From positions 33,606 to 97,605 of the forward strand of contig DAOOIT010000018.1 of the NCBI GenBank assembly GCA_035384565.1: DNA of 64,000 nucleotides. The letters are read 5' to 3'. Of the stretch, positions 53,526 through 61,678 are shown piece after piece. A program made the position numbers and the translations under genes. Numbering within the stretch: position 1 is the stretch's first letter; every line of letters starts with the position of its first letter. This stretch comes from Planctomycetota bacterium (GTDB taxonomy: Bacteria; Planctomycetota; PUPC01; DSUN01). The notes under the pieces are model-generated. The model was not told the DNA's origin, did not search any database, and saw only the letters and a program-made list of their open reading frames with translations.

Positions 53526-54896
53526 ATGAGGCCGCTGACAGTGCTGCTGGTTCTAGCCGTGGCGTCGGGGTGCACGGAGATCGCTCCGCCAAGCCGGCCG
53601 CCCGCGCCGCCCCAGCCCGCGGCGCGCGTGCTGCCCCCGAAGCAGAAGACGCGCGTGATGGCCTACGCGCCCTCCGAGGCGTGCAAGGATTGCCACATCC
53701 ACGTCCACGAGCAACAGGCGCTCTCCATGCACGCCCAGTCGTACACGAACCCCGTGTTCCAGGCCCAGTACTTCCGCGAGGTGTTGCCGATGAAGCTGGA
53801 GGGCCCGCGGTTCGTCCAGGAGGCGCAGTCGTGCGCCGCGTGCCACATGCCCGTGGCGCACCAGATGAATCCGGGCCACGTGATCATCGGCAAGCACGTG
53901 GACCCGCAGATGTCGGGCGTCACGTGCGACCTGTGCCACCGCATCAGCGGTTTTCGCGGCGCCGCGCCCGAGAACGGCAACTTCATCGCCTCGCCGGGCG
54001 AGGAGAAGTACGGGCCGTTCCGCCACTCGAGCTCCTGGCACCACGTGTACCTGGAGTTCCAGACCACGAGCGAGTTCTGCGCCGTGTGCCACGAGTCCGT
54101 GAACACGCTCGGCGTGCGCGTGAAGCCCACTTACACCGAGTGGAAAGCCAGCCCCTACGCGGCCAGCGGCATCCAGTGCCAGGACTGCCATATGAACGCG
54201 AAGGGCTACCTGATCGACCACAAGGCGCAATACGAGTCAGGCAAGGCCGCCGAGATGACCCTGGGCACGGCCCCCGAACGGAGCAAGCTCTACTCGCACC
54301 GCTTCCCCGGCGCCCGCACGCAGACGCAGCTCGACAACGCCATCCCGCTTCGCCTCCGCACCGACAGGGCCGAGGCCGCCCCGGGCGACGAACTCGCCAT
54401 CACGGTCGAGGTAGACAACGAGCGCACCGGCCATCGCATGCCGTCGGGCAGTATCGAGCTGCGCACCGTGTGGCTGGACCTGGAGGCCCGCGTGGGCGAC
54501 CGACGCATCGGCATTCCCGCCCCCAGCGCCCCCGATGCCGCGGGCTACGACGTCGGCGGCGCTCTCCCCGCCGACCGCGAGGCACTCGGCCGGGATTTCC
54601 CCCAGGGCAAACGGGTGTACCGAGCGGTCTTCGTGGACGCCGCGGGGAACCAGACACAGTCCATGGTGGAGGCCGCCCGCAAGGTCTTCGACAACCGCCT
54701 CGACCCGGCGAAGGTGCGCACCGAGCGCTACACGTGGCGCGTGCCGCAGGACGCGCAGGGCAAGGTGACGCTCGTCGCCCGCCTCTACTACCTGGCCTAT
54801 CCGCAGGCGTTCGCGGCGAAGCTGGAGCTGCCCCCCGCCCCCAACACGCGGATTTCGACGGGCGAACTCGAGATCGCGATCCGGCCGGCGCGCTGA
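53526..54896 (+). CDS. Pentahaem cytochrome c lipoprotein (c554-like)
   Basis: The 456-residue product has a lipoprotein signal (VLAVASGC, cysteine 16) and five haem motifs: CKDCH (53), CAACH (103), CDLCH (134), CAVCH (185) and CQDCH (218). Spare histidines (for example HIHVHEQQ, HMPVAHQMNPGH, HSSSWHHVYLEF) could be distal ligands. The C-terminal half (about 275-456) is beta-rich with no haem site. Such proteins carry electrons outside the inner membrane. It interrupts the flx genes between flxB and flxA, behind the hairpin, with AGGAG before its ATG. Whether it serves the Flx-Hdr complex is not shown by sequence. Confidence 0.87.
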   Translation: MRPLTVLLVLAVASGCTEIAPPSRPPAPPQPAARVLPPKQKTRVMAYAPSEACKDCHIHVHEQQALSMHAQSYTNPVFQAQYFREVLPMKLEGPRFVQEAQSCAACHMPVAHQMNPGHVIIGKHVDPQMSGVTCDLCHRISGFRGAAPENGNFIASPGEEKYGPFRHSSSWHHVYLEFQTTSEFCAVCHESVNTLGVRVKPTYTEWKASPYAASGIQCQDCHMNAKGYLIDHKAQYESGKAAEMTLGTAPERSKLYSHRFPGARTQTQLDNAIPLRLRTDRAEAAPGDELAITVEVDNERTGHRMPSGSIELRTVWLDLEARVGDRRIGIPAPSAPDAAGYDVGGALPADREALGRDFPQGKRVYRAVFVDAAGNQTQSMVEAARKVFDNRLDPAKVRTERYTWRVPQDAQGKVTLVARLYYLAYPQAFAAKLELPPAPNTRISTGELEIAIRPAR

Positions 54897-54952
54897 CGCC
54901 TCAGACCTCTGCGGTTCTGTCGGTTGACGGCGGCTTCGCAGCGCTCCTGCGG

Positions 54953-54981
54953 TTGATCGCGCGGCGGCCTTGGCCTATAAT
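54953..54981 (+). promoter_or_regulatory. Promoter of flxA
   Basis: TTGATC (54953-54958), 17 bases, TATAAT (54976-54981), about 50 bases before the flxA start, so flxA can be expressed apart from the rest. Confidence 0.75.
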
Positions 54982-55033
54982 TGTTGCGTTTGGTCGTCTG
55001 CCAAGTCGCCGCTGTTTCGCACGGAGAAGCCAG

Positions 55034-55915
55034 TTGTCCACGAGTACCGCCGACACCGTTGAGGCCGCCTCCGCCGCCGCGTCGCCGAACATCTACAAGC
55101 CCATGCTGATGCGCATCGCGGCCATCCGCGACGAGGCGCCGCTGGTGCGGACATTCCGCCTCGAGTTCCAGGACCCCGCCGATGCCGAGCGCTTCAGCTT
55201 CCGCACGGGGCAGTTCGGCGAATACTCGCTCTTCGGGGCAGGCGAGAGCACGTTCTGCGTGGCCTCGCCCCACACGCGCAAAGGCTACATCGAGTGCACC
55301 TTCCGTGAGACAGGGCGCGTGACCCGCGCCCTGGCGCGCTGCGAGGTGGGCGACACCATCGGCTTCCGCGGGCCCTACGGCAACACGTTCCCCGTGGACG
55401 CCTGGCAGGGCAAGAAGCTGATCTTCATCGCGGGCGGCATCGCCTTGCCCCCCGTGCGCAGCGTCATCTGGACCTGTCTCGACCAGCGCGAGCGCTACGA
55501 TGACGTGATGATCATCTACGGCGCCCGCACCGTGGCCGACCTCGTTTACAAGCACGAGCTGGCCGAATGGGAAGCCCGCACCGACGTGCAGCTCGTGCAG
55601 ACGGTGGACCCGGGCGGTGAGACGCCCGACTGGAAGGGCCGCGTGGGCTTCGTGCCCACCATCGTCGAGCAGGTCAAACCGCCCACCGACAACGCGGTGG
55701 TGGTGCTCTGCGGCCCGCCCATCATGATCAAGTTCACCCTCGCCAGCCTCAAGCAGCTCGGCTTCGGTCTCGAACAGGTCTACACCACGCTCGAGAACCG
55801 CATGAAGTGCGGCCTCGGCAAGTGCGGCCGATGCAACGTCGGCCCCATCTACGTGTGCAAGGAAGGCCCCGTCTTCACCGCCGCCCAGCTCGCCGGCCTG
55901 CCGATGGATTACTGA
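55034..55915 (+). CDS. flxA: FlxA-type FAD/NAD(P)H oxidoreductase (AsrB-like)
   Basis: The 293-residue product has a ferredoxin-reductase fold. The FAD domain contains TFRLEF, RTGQFGEYSLFGAGES and FRGPYGNTFPVD; the NAD domain contains KLIFIAGGIALPPVRSV and MIIYGARTVADLVYK. A C-terminal [2Fe-2S] site (Cys259, 264, 267, 275 in CGLGKCGRCNVGPIYVC) matches dihydroorotate-dehydrogenase electron-transfer subunits and AsrB. It should oxidise NADH for the Flx-Hdr complex. TTG 55034 is taken with GGAGAA five bases upstream; the first 25 residues look unstructured and a later Met is possible. Confidence 0.87.
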   Translation: MSTSTADTVEAASAAASPNIYKPMLMRIAAIRDEAPLVRTFRLEFQDPADAERFSFRTGQFGEYSLFGAGESTFCVASPHTRKGYIECTFRETGRVTRALARCEVGDTIGFRGPYGNTFPVDAWQGKKLIFIAGGIALPPVRSVIWTCLDQRERYDDVMIIYGARTVADLVYKHELAEWEARTDVQLVQTVDPGGETPDWKGRVGFVPTIVEQVKPPTDNAVVVLCGPPIMIKFTLASLKQLGFGLEQVYTTLENRMKCGLGKCGRCNVGPIYVCKEGPVFTAAQLAGLPMDY

Positions 55916-55928
55916 GAAGAGCGGCGTC

Positions 55929-56071
55929 TCGTGTTAGGTGGTAGGTGGTAGGTGTTGGGGGGCCGCTCCACCACGACATGCCAAAGCGCCCAGCCGGTGG
56001 GCCGGGCGCCTTGGATGAGGGCCGTTCCTGTCCGTACCCGAACACTCAACACCAGACACCCGACACCGCCC
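55929..56071. repeat. GGTGGTAGGT-type hairpin repeat between converging genes
   Basis: The left block has tandem TAGGTGGTAGGTGG units (from 55929). The right block, near 56040-56071, reads on the other strand as GGTGTCGGGTGTCTGGTG. Together they form a long imperfect hairpin between the flxA and Gfo/Idh/MocA stop codons. Confidence 0.6.
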
Positions 56072-56079
56072 TTCCCCGC

Positions 56080-57504
56080 TCAGCCGTTGAGGGTCCAGCC
56101 CTCGCGGTACTTGCGCTTGAGGAAGCCGTTGGCCTCGTCGTTGTCGGTGACGACGCCCTTTTCGGGGTCGTAGGCGATCTTCTTGCCGGCGCGGTAGGCC
56201 ACGAGGCCGAGCAGCATCGTCTCGATCATCGTGCCGCTGTAGTCGAAGTCGCAGTGCGTCTTCTTGTGGGCGGGGTCCTTGCAGGCCTCGATCCACTCGC
56301 GCTGGAAGCCGTTGACGCGCGGCTGGAGCTGCTCCTTCGTGCGCGGCTTGTAGTAGGTCATGTCGTCGCCGTCGCCGAAGGGCACCAGGATGCGCGAGCC
56401 GAAGTCGCAGATGAGGAAGCCGTTCTTGCCCTTGAACATGGCGCCGTGGTCAATGCGGTTGAGGTCAATGTAGCCCCGGGGCGAGCGCGGCATCATGCCG
56501 CCCTGCCACCAGTGCACCTTGATGGCGGGCCGCCAGGAGTTGGCCGGCATGTCGAACTGGCTGTGGAGCTCGACGGGCGTGACCTCGGGGTGCGGCGGGA
56601 TGGGCTCGGCGGGCTTGCCCTTCTCGTTGCCCGCCTGCTGCGAGCCGAAGGGGTACGATTCGGCCTGAGCCGTCGTCGGCAGCGTGGGGTCAACGGCGTT
56701 CCACACCAGGTCCATCGTGTGGCTGCCCATGTCGCCGATCTGCCCGCTGCCGAAGTCCCAGTACATGTTCCACGACAGGCAGTTGGCTCCCGGGCCGCCG
56801 CGGAAGTATTCGGGGTTGTAGGGGTGGAAGGGCGAGGGGCCGATCCAGAGGTCGTAGTGGAGGTGCTTGGGCGGCTCGCCCTCGGCGGGCGGATAGCCCT
56901 TGCGGCGAATCTGGCGATTGCCCCAGGCGTGGGCCTGGGAGAGCTCGCCGATCGCCCCGTCGCGGATCAGCTCGGCCACGCGGTTGAAGTTGTCAATCTC
57001 GTGGCGCTGCGTGCCCACCTGGGTGGCCACCTTGTCGCGGCGCTTGAGCCAGTTGGCGCGCACGACGCGGGCCTCCTCCACGCTGTTGGCGAGCGGCTTC
57101 TCGCAGTAGACGTGCATGTCGCGGTTCAGCGCCCAGTTCGACACAAAGGCGTGGGTGTGGTCGGTCGTCGAGCAGATGACGGCGTTGATGTCCTTCTGGT
57201 CGAGGCACTTCCGCCAATCCACATAGGTTTTCGCGTTGGGCCACTTTTTGGCGGCGCCTTCGAGATGCGTCTCATCCACGTCGCACAGGGCGACCACGTT
57301 CTCGCTGGAGACGGCGCCGAAGTGCGCCGCGGCGCGGCCCCACGTGCCGATGAAGGCGATGTTCAGCTTGTTGCTCGGGGCGTCGGCGCCGAGCGCGCCG
57401 CTGCGCAGCACGAGCAGCCCGGCCCCCGTCGTCGCGGCCAGCCCCAGGAACTGGCGGCGTTCGACCTTCGACGTCGCGGGCCTGTTCTTCCTCACTCTTG
57501 CCAT
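56080..57504 (-). CDS. Tat-exported Gfo/Idh/MocA-family oxidoreductase
   Basis: The 474-residue product has a Tat signal (ERRQFLGLAATTGAG at about 15-29), NIAFIGTWGRAAAHFG and VVALCDVDE for the nucleotide, HVYCEKPLANS with the EKP lysine, and DMGSHTMDLVWN. C-terminal GFLKRKYREGWTLNG matches the GWTL end seen in the homologue at 20409-21758, showing the same subfamily. ATG 57504 follows AAAGGAGG; a GTG three codons earlier lies too close to that site. It has its own promoter. Confidence 0.9.
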   Translation of the reverse strand: MARVRKNRPATSKVERRQFLGLAATTGAGLLVLRSGALGADAPSNKLNIAFIGTWGRAAAHFGAVSSENVVALCDVDETHLEGAAKKWPNAKTYVDWRKCLDQKDINAVICSTTDHTHAFVSNWALNRDMHVYCEKPLANSVEEARVVRANWLKRRDKVATQVGTQRHEIDNFNRVAELIRDGAIGELSQAHAWGNRQIRRKGYPPAEGEPPKHLHYDLWIGPSPFHPYNPEYFRGGPGANCLSWNMYWDFGSGQIGDMGSHTMDLVWNAVDPTLPTTAQAESYPFGSQQAGNEKGKPAEPIPPHPEVTPVELHSQFDMPANSWRPAIKVHWWQGGMMPRSPRGYIDLNRIDHGAMFKGKNGFLICDFGSRILVPFGDGDDMTYYKPRTKEQLQPRVNGFQREWIEACKDPAHKKTHCDFDYSGTMIETMLLGLVAYRAGKKIAYDPEKGVVTDNDEANGFLKRKYREGWTLNG

Positions 57505-57546
57505 TTCGGGCACCTCCTTTCAGGGGGATGTGCGTTGCACCACTCC

Positions 57547-57574
57547 AGTATACTACAATCCGCAGCGGTGTCTA
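57547..57574 (-). promoter_or_regulatory. Promoter of the Tat Gfo/Idh/MocA gene at 56080-57504
   Basis: On the minus strand TAGACA (57569-57574), 16 bases, TATACT (57547-57552). Confidence 0.55.
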
Positions 57575-57593
57575 CCGGCGCTCGCCCGCGGGC

Positions 57594-58355
57594 TCACGAG
57601 CCCTCGCTGACGAGCCGCACCGAGTAGTTGCCCGGCCGCTCCTCGCGCAACTCAAGGAGGCCCTCTTTCTTCATGTCCTCGAGGAGCTTGGTGAACGAGC
57701 TGTAGCCGTGGTAGTTCTCGTTGAAGCCAGGGTAGACGCGCTTGATGGCCTGCTTGACCATCGAGCCCCACACCACGTCGTGGTCGAGGGCGAGGGAGCC
57801 CACGATCTCGATGACGCGGTCGAATGCCTCCTGCTTCTTGGGCTCGGCGCGGTGTTGGGCGCGCCGCGGCTGCTGGGCCTTGCGGGCGGCGCGGACCAGA
57901 TCGTCATAGAGAATGAACTCGTCGCAGCTCTCCATCAGGAGGTCGCTCGTCGAGTTCTTCACGCCGCAGCCGATCACCCGCTTGTTGTTCTCCTTGAGCT
58001 TGCTCGCCAGCGGCGAGAAGTCGCTGTCGCCCGACAGCAGGGCGAACGTATCAATGTGGTTCTTCGAGTAACACAGGTCGATGGCATCGGTCACCATGCG
58101 GATGTCGGCGCTGTTCTTCCCGCTGGCCTTGCTGCCGGGGATGTCAACCATCTCGATGCCGTGGCGGTGGAGCTCGGGCACCGCGTCGCGGTAGTTCTTC
58201 CAGTCGCAGTAGGCGCGCTTGAACACAATGCGGCCCTTCTCGAGCAGGCGCCGGAGCACCAGCTCGATCTGGAACGGCCCCTTGTTCATGTCGCGCACAC
58301 CGATGGCCAGGTTCTCGAAGTCCACGAACACCGCGATCAACGGTTCATCCGCCAT
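57594..58355 (-). CDS. NYN-domain RNase-like protein with a C-terminal LOTUS/OST-HTH domain
   Basis: The 253-residue product has an N-terminal NYN (PIN-like) domain with the acidic residues IAVFVDFENLAIG, DIRMVTDAIDLCY and FALLSGDSDFSPLASKLKE, as in the LabA/DUF88 family. A linker precedes a C-terminal LOTUS (OST-HTH) domain (about 180-250; VVWGSMVKQAIKRVYPGF, SFTKLLEDMKKEGLLEL). The pair suggests an RNA-binding, RNA-cleaving protein. ATG 58355 has CAGGAG six bases upstream. It has its own promoter, divergent from the glycosidase. Confidence 0.87.
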   Translation of the reverse strand: MADEPLIAVFVDFENLAIGVRDMNKGPFQIELVLRRLLEKGRIVFKRAYCDWKNYRDAVPELHRHGIEMVDIPGSKASGKNSADIRMVTDAIDLCYSKNHIDTFALLSGDSDFSPLASKLKENNKRVIGCGVKNSTSDLLMESCDEFILYDDLVRAARKAQQPRRAQHRAEPKKQEAFDRVIEIVGSLALDHDVVWGSMVKQAIKRVYPGFNENYHGYSSFTKLLEDMKKEGLLELREERPGNYSVRLVSEGS

Positions 58356-58418
58356 AGCCTGCTCCTGCAAGTACCATCGAGGCCCGCGCGGCGGCTCGCG
58401 CTGCGGGGCACTGACAGC

Positions 58419-58447
58419 ACGATACTCCTCCGAGCCGCCGTTGTCAA
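58419..58447 (-). promoter_or_regulatory. Promoter of the NYN-LOTUS gene
   Basis: On the minus strand TTGACA (58442-58447), 17 bases, TATCGT (58419-58424). Confidence 0.6.
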
Positions 58448-58487
58448 TCTCCGATCCGTCCCGCCGGCGGGCACGGGTGCCGCCCGC

Positions 58488-58516
58488 TTGCCTCCGCGCC
58501 GCCCGATCCCTATAAT
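58488..58516 (+). promoter_or_regulatory. Promoter of the alpha/alpha-barrel glycosidase gene
   Basis: TTGCCT (58488-58493), 17 bases, TATAAT (58511-58516), about 40 bases before the ATG. Confidence 0.68.
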
Positions 58517-58558
58517 CCCCGGCGGGGCTTCCCTCTGCAACGCCATCGGAGGACTGCC

Positions 58559-61141
58559 ATGCGCTGCCTGCTCGTCGTCGCCTGCGGTCTCTCGCACGCG
58601 CTCGCACCGGGCGCGGAAGAACCCTTCGACTACTTCGTCAACTCCTGGAACGTGATCGGCCTGAAGGACTACCGCGACGGCACCCGCATCACGCCCGCCA
58701 ACGAGCTGCTCCTGGCGAACAAGGCGAAGGTCACAATTCGCTTCGGCCGCGACCTCACGCCCCTGAGCCGCGAACAGACGAAGACGCTGCTAGACGGCTG
58801 GCTGCCCATCATCCTGCTGACCGCCCGCGACGGCGATGTGCGCTACGACTTCACCCTCTGGGCCACGCCCCTCCCCTCCGTCAAAGACTGGCAGAAGGCA
58901 TACGACTGGCCGACCGAGGGGGAGAATTTCCTCAACTGGATTCAGGTCAAGGCCACCAACACAGGCCCGGCCCAGGCCGAGGCGAAACTGAAGATTGATG
59001 AACGGGCGCCCCACTCCTTCACCTGGCCCCTGGCCCCAGGCCAGACCGCCGAAGCTGTCCTCCGCATCCCATTCGCCCCTGTGCCCGACTCTCCGGCCTT
59101 CGACAAGGAGGTCGCCAAGCTGTGGCTCGACCGCACGGTGGAATGGTGGCGCGGCCTCATCCTCAAGGCCGCCCGCATCACCGTGCCGTGCAGAAAGGCC
59201 ACCGAGGCGCTGCTCGCCGCCCACGTGTGCCAGCTCATCGCCAACGACCACGGCGAACTCCACGGCGGCGAGGGCTTCTACGACGAGTTCTACATCCGCG
59301 ACGGCGCCTACCAGCTCATGGAGCTTGAAGAGGCCGGCCTAGCCGACGCCGCCGCCAAAGCCGTCGCCGTCTACCTCAAGAAGCAGCGCCCCGACGGCCG
59401 CTTCGAATCCCAGGCCAACCAGTTCGATGCCAACGGCCAGGCGCTCTGGGCCATCTGGCAGTACCACAAGATCACGGGCGACCGCGAGTGGCTTGAAAAA
59501 GCGTATCCCCAGATGCGCAAGGCCGTGGACTGGATGATGAAGGCCCGTCGCCAGGCGTCGCCCGATTCGCCGTTCGCCGGCCTGCTCCCCGCCGCGCCCG
59601 CCGATGGCGAGAACCTGTGGGACGGCAAGCACCACATCCCAGGCTACGACTTCTGGAATCTTCGCGGACTGCTGTGCACCGCCGATGACGCCCGCATCCT
59701 CGGCAAGGCCGCCGAGGCTGATGAGCTCCTTGCAGAGGCCAAGCTTTACCGCGAGGCGATTGACGCCGCGCACACGCGCGCCGGCCTCCCCCACTTTCCG
59801 CCCAGTTGGGAGAAGGCCGGCACCCACTGGGGCAACACCGAGACCCTCTGGCCGACCGAGGTTTTCGACCGCGACGACCCGCGCGTCGTCGCCCTGATGA
59901 AGCACGTGCGTGAGGACTTCGGCGGCGGCTTCGTCGAGGGCACGATCCGCTGGTCGCCTGGCGGGGCGCCCGTCATCCATCCCTACATGTCCGCCTACAC
60001 CACCATGGCCTCGCTCGTCCGCGGCGAACACGAGAAGGTCGTCGAGGAGCTCTACTGGCAACTGCTACACTCGACCGCCACCCACGCCTTCCCGGAGGGC
60101 ATCTTCTACAAACGCCGCTACGCCTGGAGCGAGACGATTCCGCACGTGACGGGCGCGGCCAACTACGCCCTGATGCTCCGCCACATGCTCCTTCACGAGC
60201 GGGGCGACGAACTGCACCTGCTGCTCGCTGTGCCCGACTGGTGGCTGGGCGATGGGCAGGAGATTCGCGTCGAGCGCGCCCCCACCCACTTCGGCCCCAT
60301 CGGCTTCACCATCGCGGGCAAGGCGGCTGGCGTGGAGCTGTCACTCGACCCACCCAAACGCAACCCACCGAAGCGGGTCACCCTGCACCTCCCCAAGTCG
60401 CGGCCACTGCTCAACAAGATAGAGGCCGTTGAGCTCGTTGCCCGCGCCGACCAGTCGAAGCACTGGGACTTCCCGACCGTCGTAAAGCTCTACCAGGAGA
60501 TGAAGCCGCAGGCCAAGCCAGTCCCCGGCCTCGTCAAGCTTCCGCTCCCAATCGAGTTGAAGGCCGATCAGTGCCACATGCTCGACCTGTCGAAGCTCGC
60601 CAACACCGACCCCTTCACCGCCCCGTTCGGCGTGCCGAGGCCGGGCAAGTTCCTCTTCACCGGTCTGCGCGCTGGCGCTCAGGTTGCCGGCGGTGTGCCC
60701 TTCAACATCATTGACCCCGCGAAGAACGGCGGCAAGGGCCTCGTCGTCCTCCACAGCCCGCAGGCGCCTAAGGACATCAAGTGGCCGACTGAGGTGGAGA
60801 TTCCAGTGAAGGCCCAGGGCAAGCGGCTGTTCTTCCTCGGCAACGTCACCGGCTGGTTGCCCGACGACGAGGGCGCGGGCGAGTGGGGCGCCGTGGCCGA
60901 ATACGTCATCCAGTACGCCGACGGCCAGACGCAAGCCGTGCCCCTGATCAGCGGCCGCACCTGCGACGACTGGGTGCTCGCCCCCGTGGCGACCGACGCG
61001 CACTGCGGCCTCCGGGGCGACCCGTGGCACCTCAACGTCCTGGGCGTCGCCCTCCGCCCCGTTGTCGTCGAGAAGATCATCTTCCGTGACCTCGGCACCC
61101 CCGCCGCACCGTTGCTGGCCGCGGTCACACTGGAGAATTGA
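58559..61141 (+). CDS. Secreted six-hairpin (alpha/alpha-barrel) glycosidase-like protein
   Basis: The 860-residue product has a short signal peptide (RCLLVVACGLSHALAPGA) and an N-terminal beta domain (about 25-200). An alpha/alpha toroid of the GH15/GH78-like class follows (about 205-560): EGFYDEFYIRDGAYQLMEL, FESQANQFDANGQALWAIWQ, TETLWPTEVFDRDDPRV and the GGAPVIHPYMSAYTTMASL stretch. The acidic pair in EFYIRDGAY and the later Glu residues are candidate catalysts. A C-terminal beta-rich part has no obvious match. GGAGG precedes the ATG. The substrate is unknown, but rhamnosides or alpha-linked glycans are typical for the fold. Confidence 0.8.
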   Translation: MRCLLVVACGLSHALAPGAEEPFDYFVNSWNVIGLKDYRDGTRITPANELLLANKAKVTIRFGRDLTPLSREQTKTLLDGWLPIILLTARDGDVRYDFTLWATPLPSVKDWQKAYDWPTEGENFLNWIQVKATNTGPAQAEAKLKIDERAPHSFTWPLAPGQTAEAVLRIPFAPVPDSPAFDKEVAKLWLDRTVEWWRGLILKAARITVPCRKATEALLAAHVCQLIANDHGELHGGEGFYDEFYIRDGAYQLMELEEAGLADAAAKAVAVYLKKQRPDGRFESQANQFDANGQALWAIWQYHKITGDREWLEKAYPQMRKAVDWMMKARRQASPDSPFAGLLPAAPADGENLWDGKHHIPGYDFWNLRGLLCTADDARILGKAAEADELLAEAKLYREAIDAAHTRAGLPHFPPSWEKAGTHWGNTETLWPTEVFDRDDPRVVALMKHVREDFGGGFVEGTIRWSPGGAPVIHPYMSAYTTMASLVRGEHEKVVEELYWQLLHSTATHAFPEGIFYKRRYAWSETIPHVTGAANYALMLRHMLLHERGDELHLLLAVPDWWLGDGQEIRVERAPTHFGPIGFTIAGKAAGVELSLDPPKRNPPKRVTLHLPKSRPLLNKIEAVELVARADQSKHWDFPTVVKLYQEMKPQAKPVPGLVKLPLPIELKADQCHMLDLSKLANTDPFTAPFGVPRPGKFLFTGLRAGAQVAGGVPFNIIDPAKNGGKGLVVLHSPQAPKDIKWPTEVEIPVKAQGKRLFFLGNVTGWLPDDEGAGEWGAVAEYVIQYADGQTQAVPLISGRTCDDWVLAPVATDAHCGLRGDPWHLNVLGVALRPVVVEKIIFRDLGTPAAPLLAAVTLEN

Positions 61142-61209
61142 GACGCCCTTCCCGCCTCTGGGGGCACGGACCCTGGCTAGCACGTTGCCGCACACCGGGC
61201 TCTGTGTGG

Positions 61210-61229
61210 CACAGCCGCCCTCGGCTGTG
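61210..61229. repeat. Short perfect palindrome
   Basis: CACAGCCG, four bases, CGGCTGTG. It is compact and GC-rich, like REP elements. Confidence 0.6.
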
Positions 61230-61268
61230 ATCGTCAGCGGGACGTGCCCTCGACTTCGCTTGGCTAAA

Positions 61269-61295
61269 CCCCGTCCCGCAGTTCGCGGCACGGGG
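61269..61295. repeat. Short inverted repeat
   Basis: CCCCGT (61269-61274) and ACGGGG (61290-61295), 40 bases after the palindrome at 61210. Confidence 0.4.
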
Positions 61296-61380
61296 ACGCG
61301 CTGCCCACAACGTCCTCAACAGTCGGGGGCTCCTGTACCACACAGTCACCGGCTTTCCAGGTTCGCACTTGCCGCCCAGG

Positions 61381-61409
61381 TTGACAGGGCTCTAGGGAAG
61401 CGGTATGAG
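61381..61409 (+). promoter_or_regulatory. Promoter of vapBC
   Basis: TTGACA (61381-61386), 17 bases, TATGAG (61404-61409), about 40 bases before vapB. Confidence 0.6.
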
Positions 61410-61450
61410 TAAGAGAGGTGATACTCGCCCTGCTTTAGAGGAGAAGGCCG

Positions 61451-61678
61451 ATGAGGATTACGGCAAAGGGGCAAGTCACCATTCCCATCCACATCCGCGA
61501 GAGAACGGGGCTTCTCCCGGATACCGAAGTCGAGTTCGTCCTGTCGGGCCAACGGGTGTACCTGCGAAAGGCTGCCTCGCGGCGCCGCGGGCGTCGGGTG
61601 GTCGAGACCCTGCGCAGCCGTGGCACGGTGCGGATGACGACCGACGAGATCATGACCCTCACGCGAGGTGAGGAATGA
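61451..61678 (+). CDS. vapB: AbrB/SpoVT-fold antitoxin (VapB/MazE-like)
   Basis: The 75-residue product begins MRITAKGQVTIPIHIRERTG, the standard swapped-hairpin AbrB DNA-binding motif, then VEFVLSGQRVYLRKA. A charged C-terminal tail (about 42-75) would wrap the toxin. It binds its own operator as a dimer and neutralises the PIN toxin encoded next, with which it overlaps by 4 bp. GAGGAG precedes the ATG. Confidence 0.88.
   Translation: MRITAKGQVTIPIHIRERTGLLPDTEVEFVLSGQRVYLRKAASRRRGRRVVETLRSRGTVRMTTDEIMTLTRGEE

Larger units (their letters stand above)
61142..61450. other. Palindrome-containing spacer before vapBC
   Basis: No gene is seen. It has two palindromes (61210-61229 and 61269-61295) and the vapBC promoter (61381-61409). 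Confidence 0.5.
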
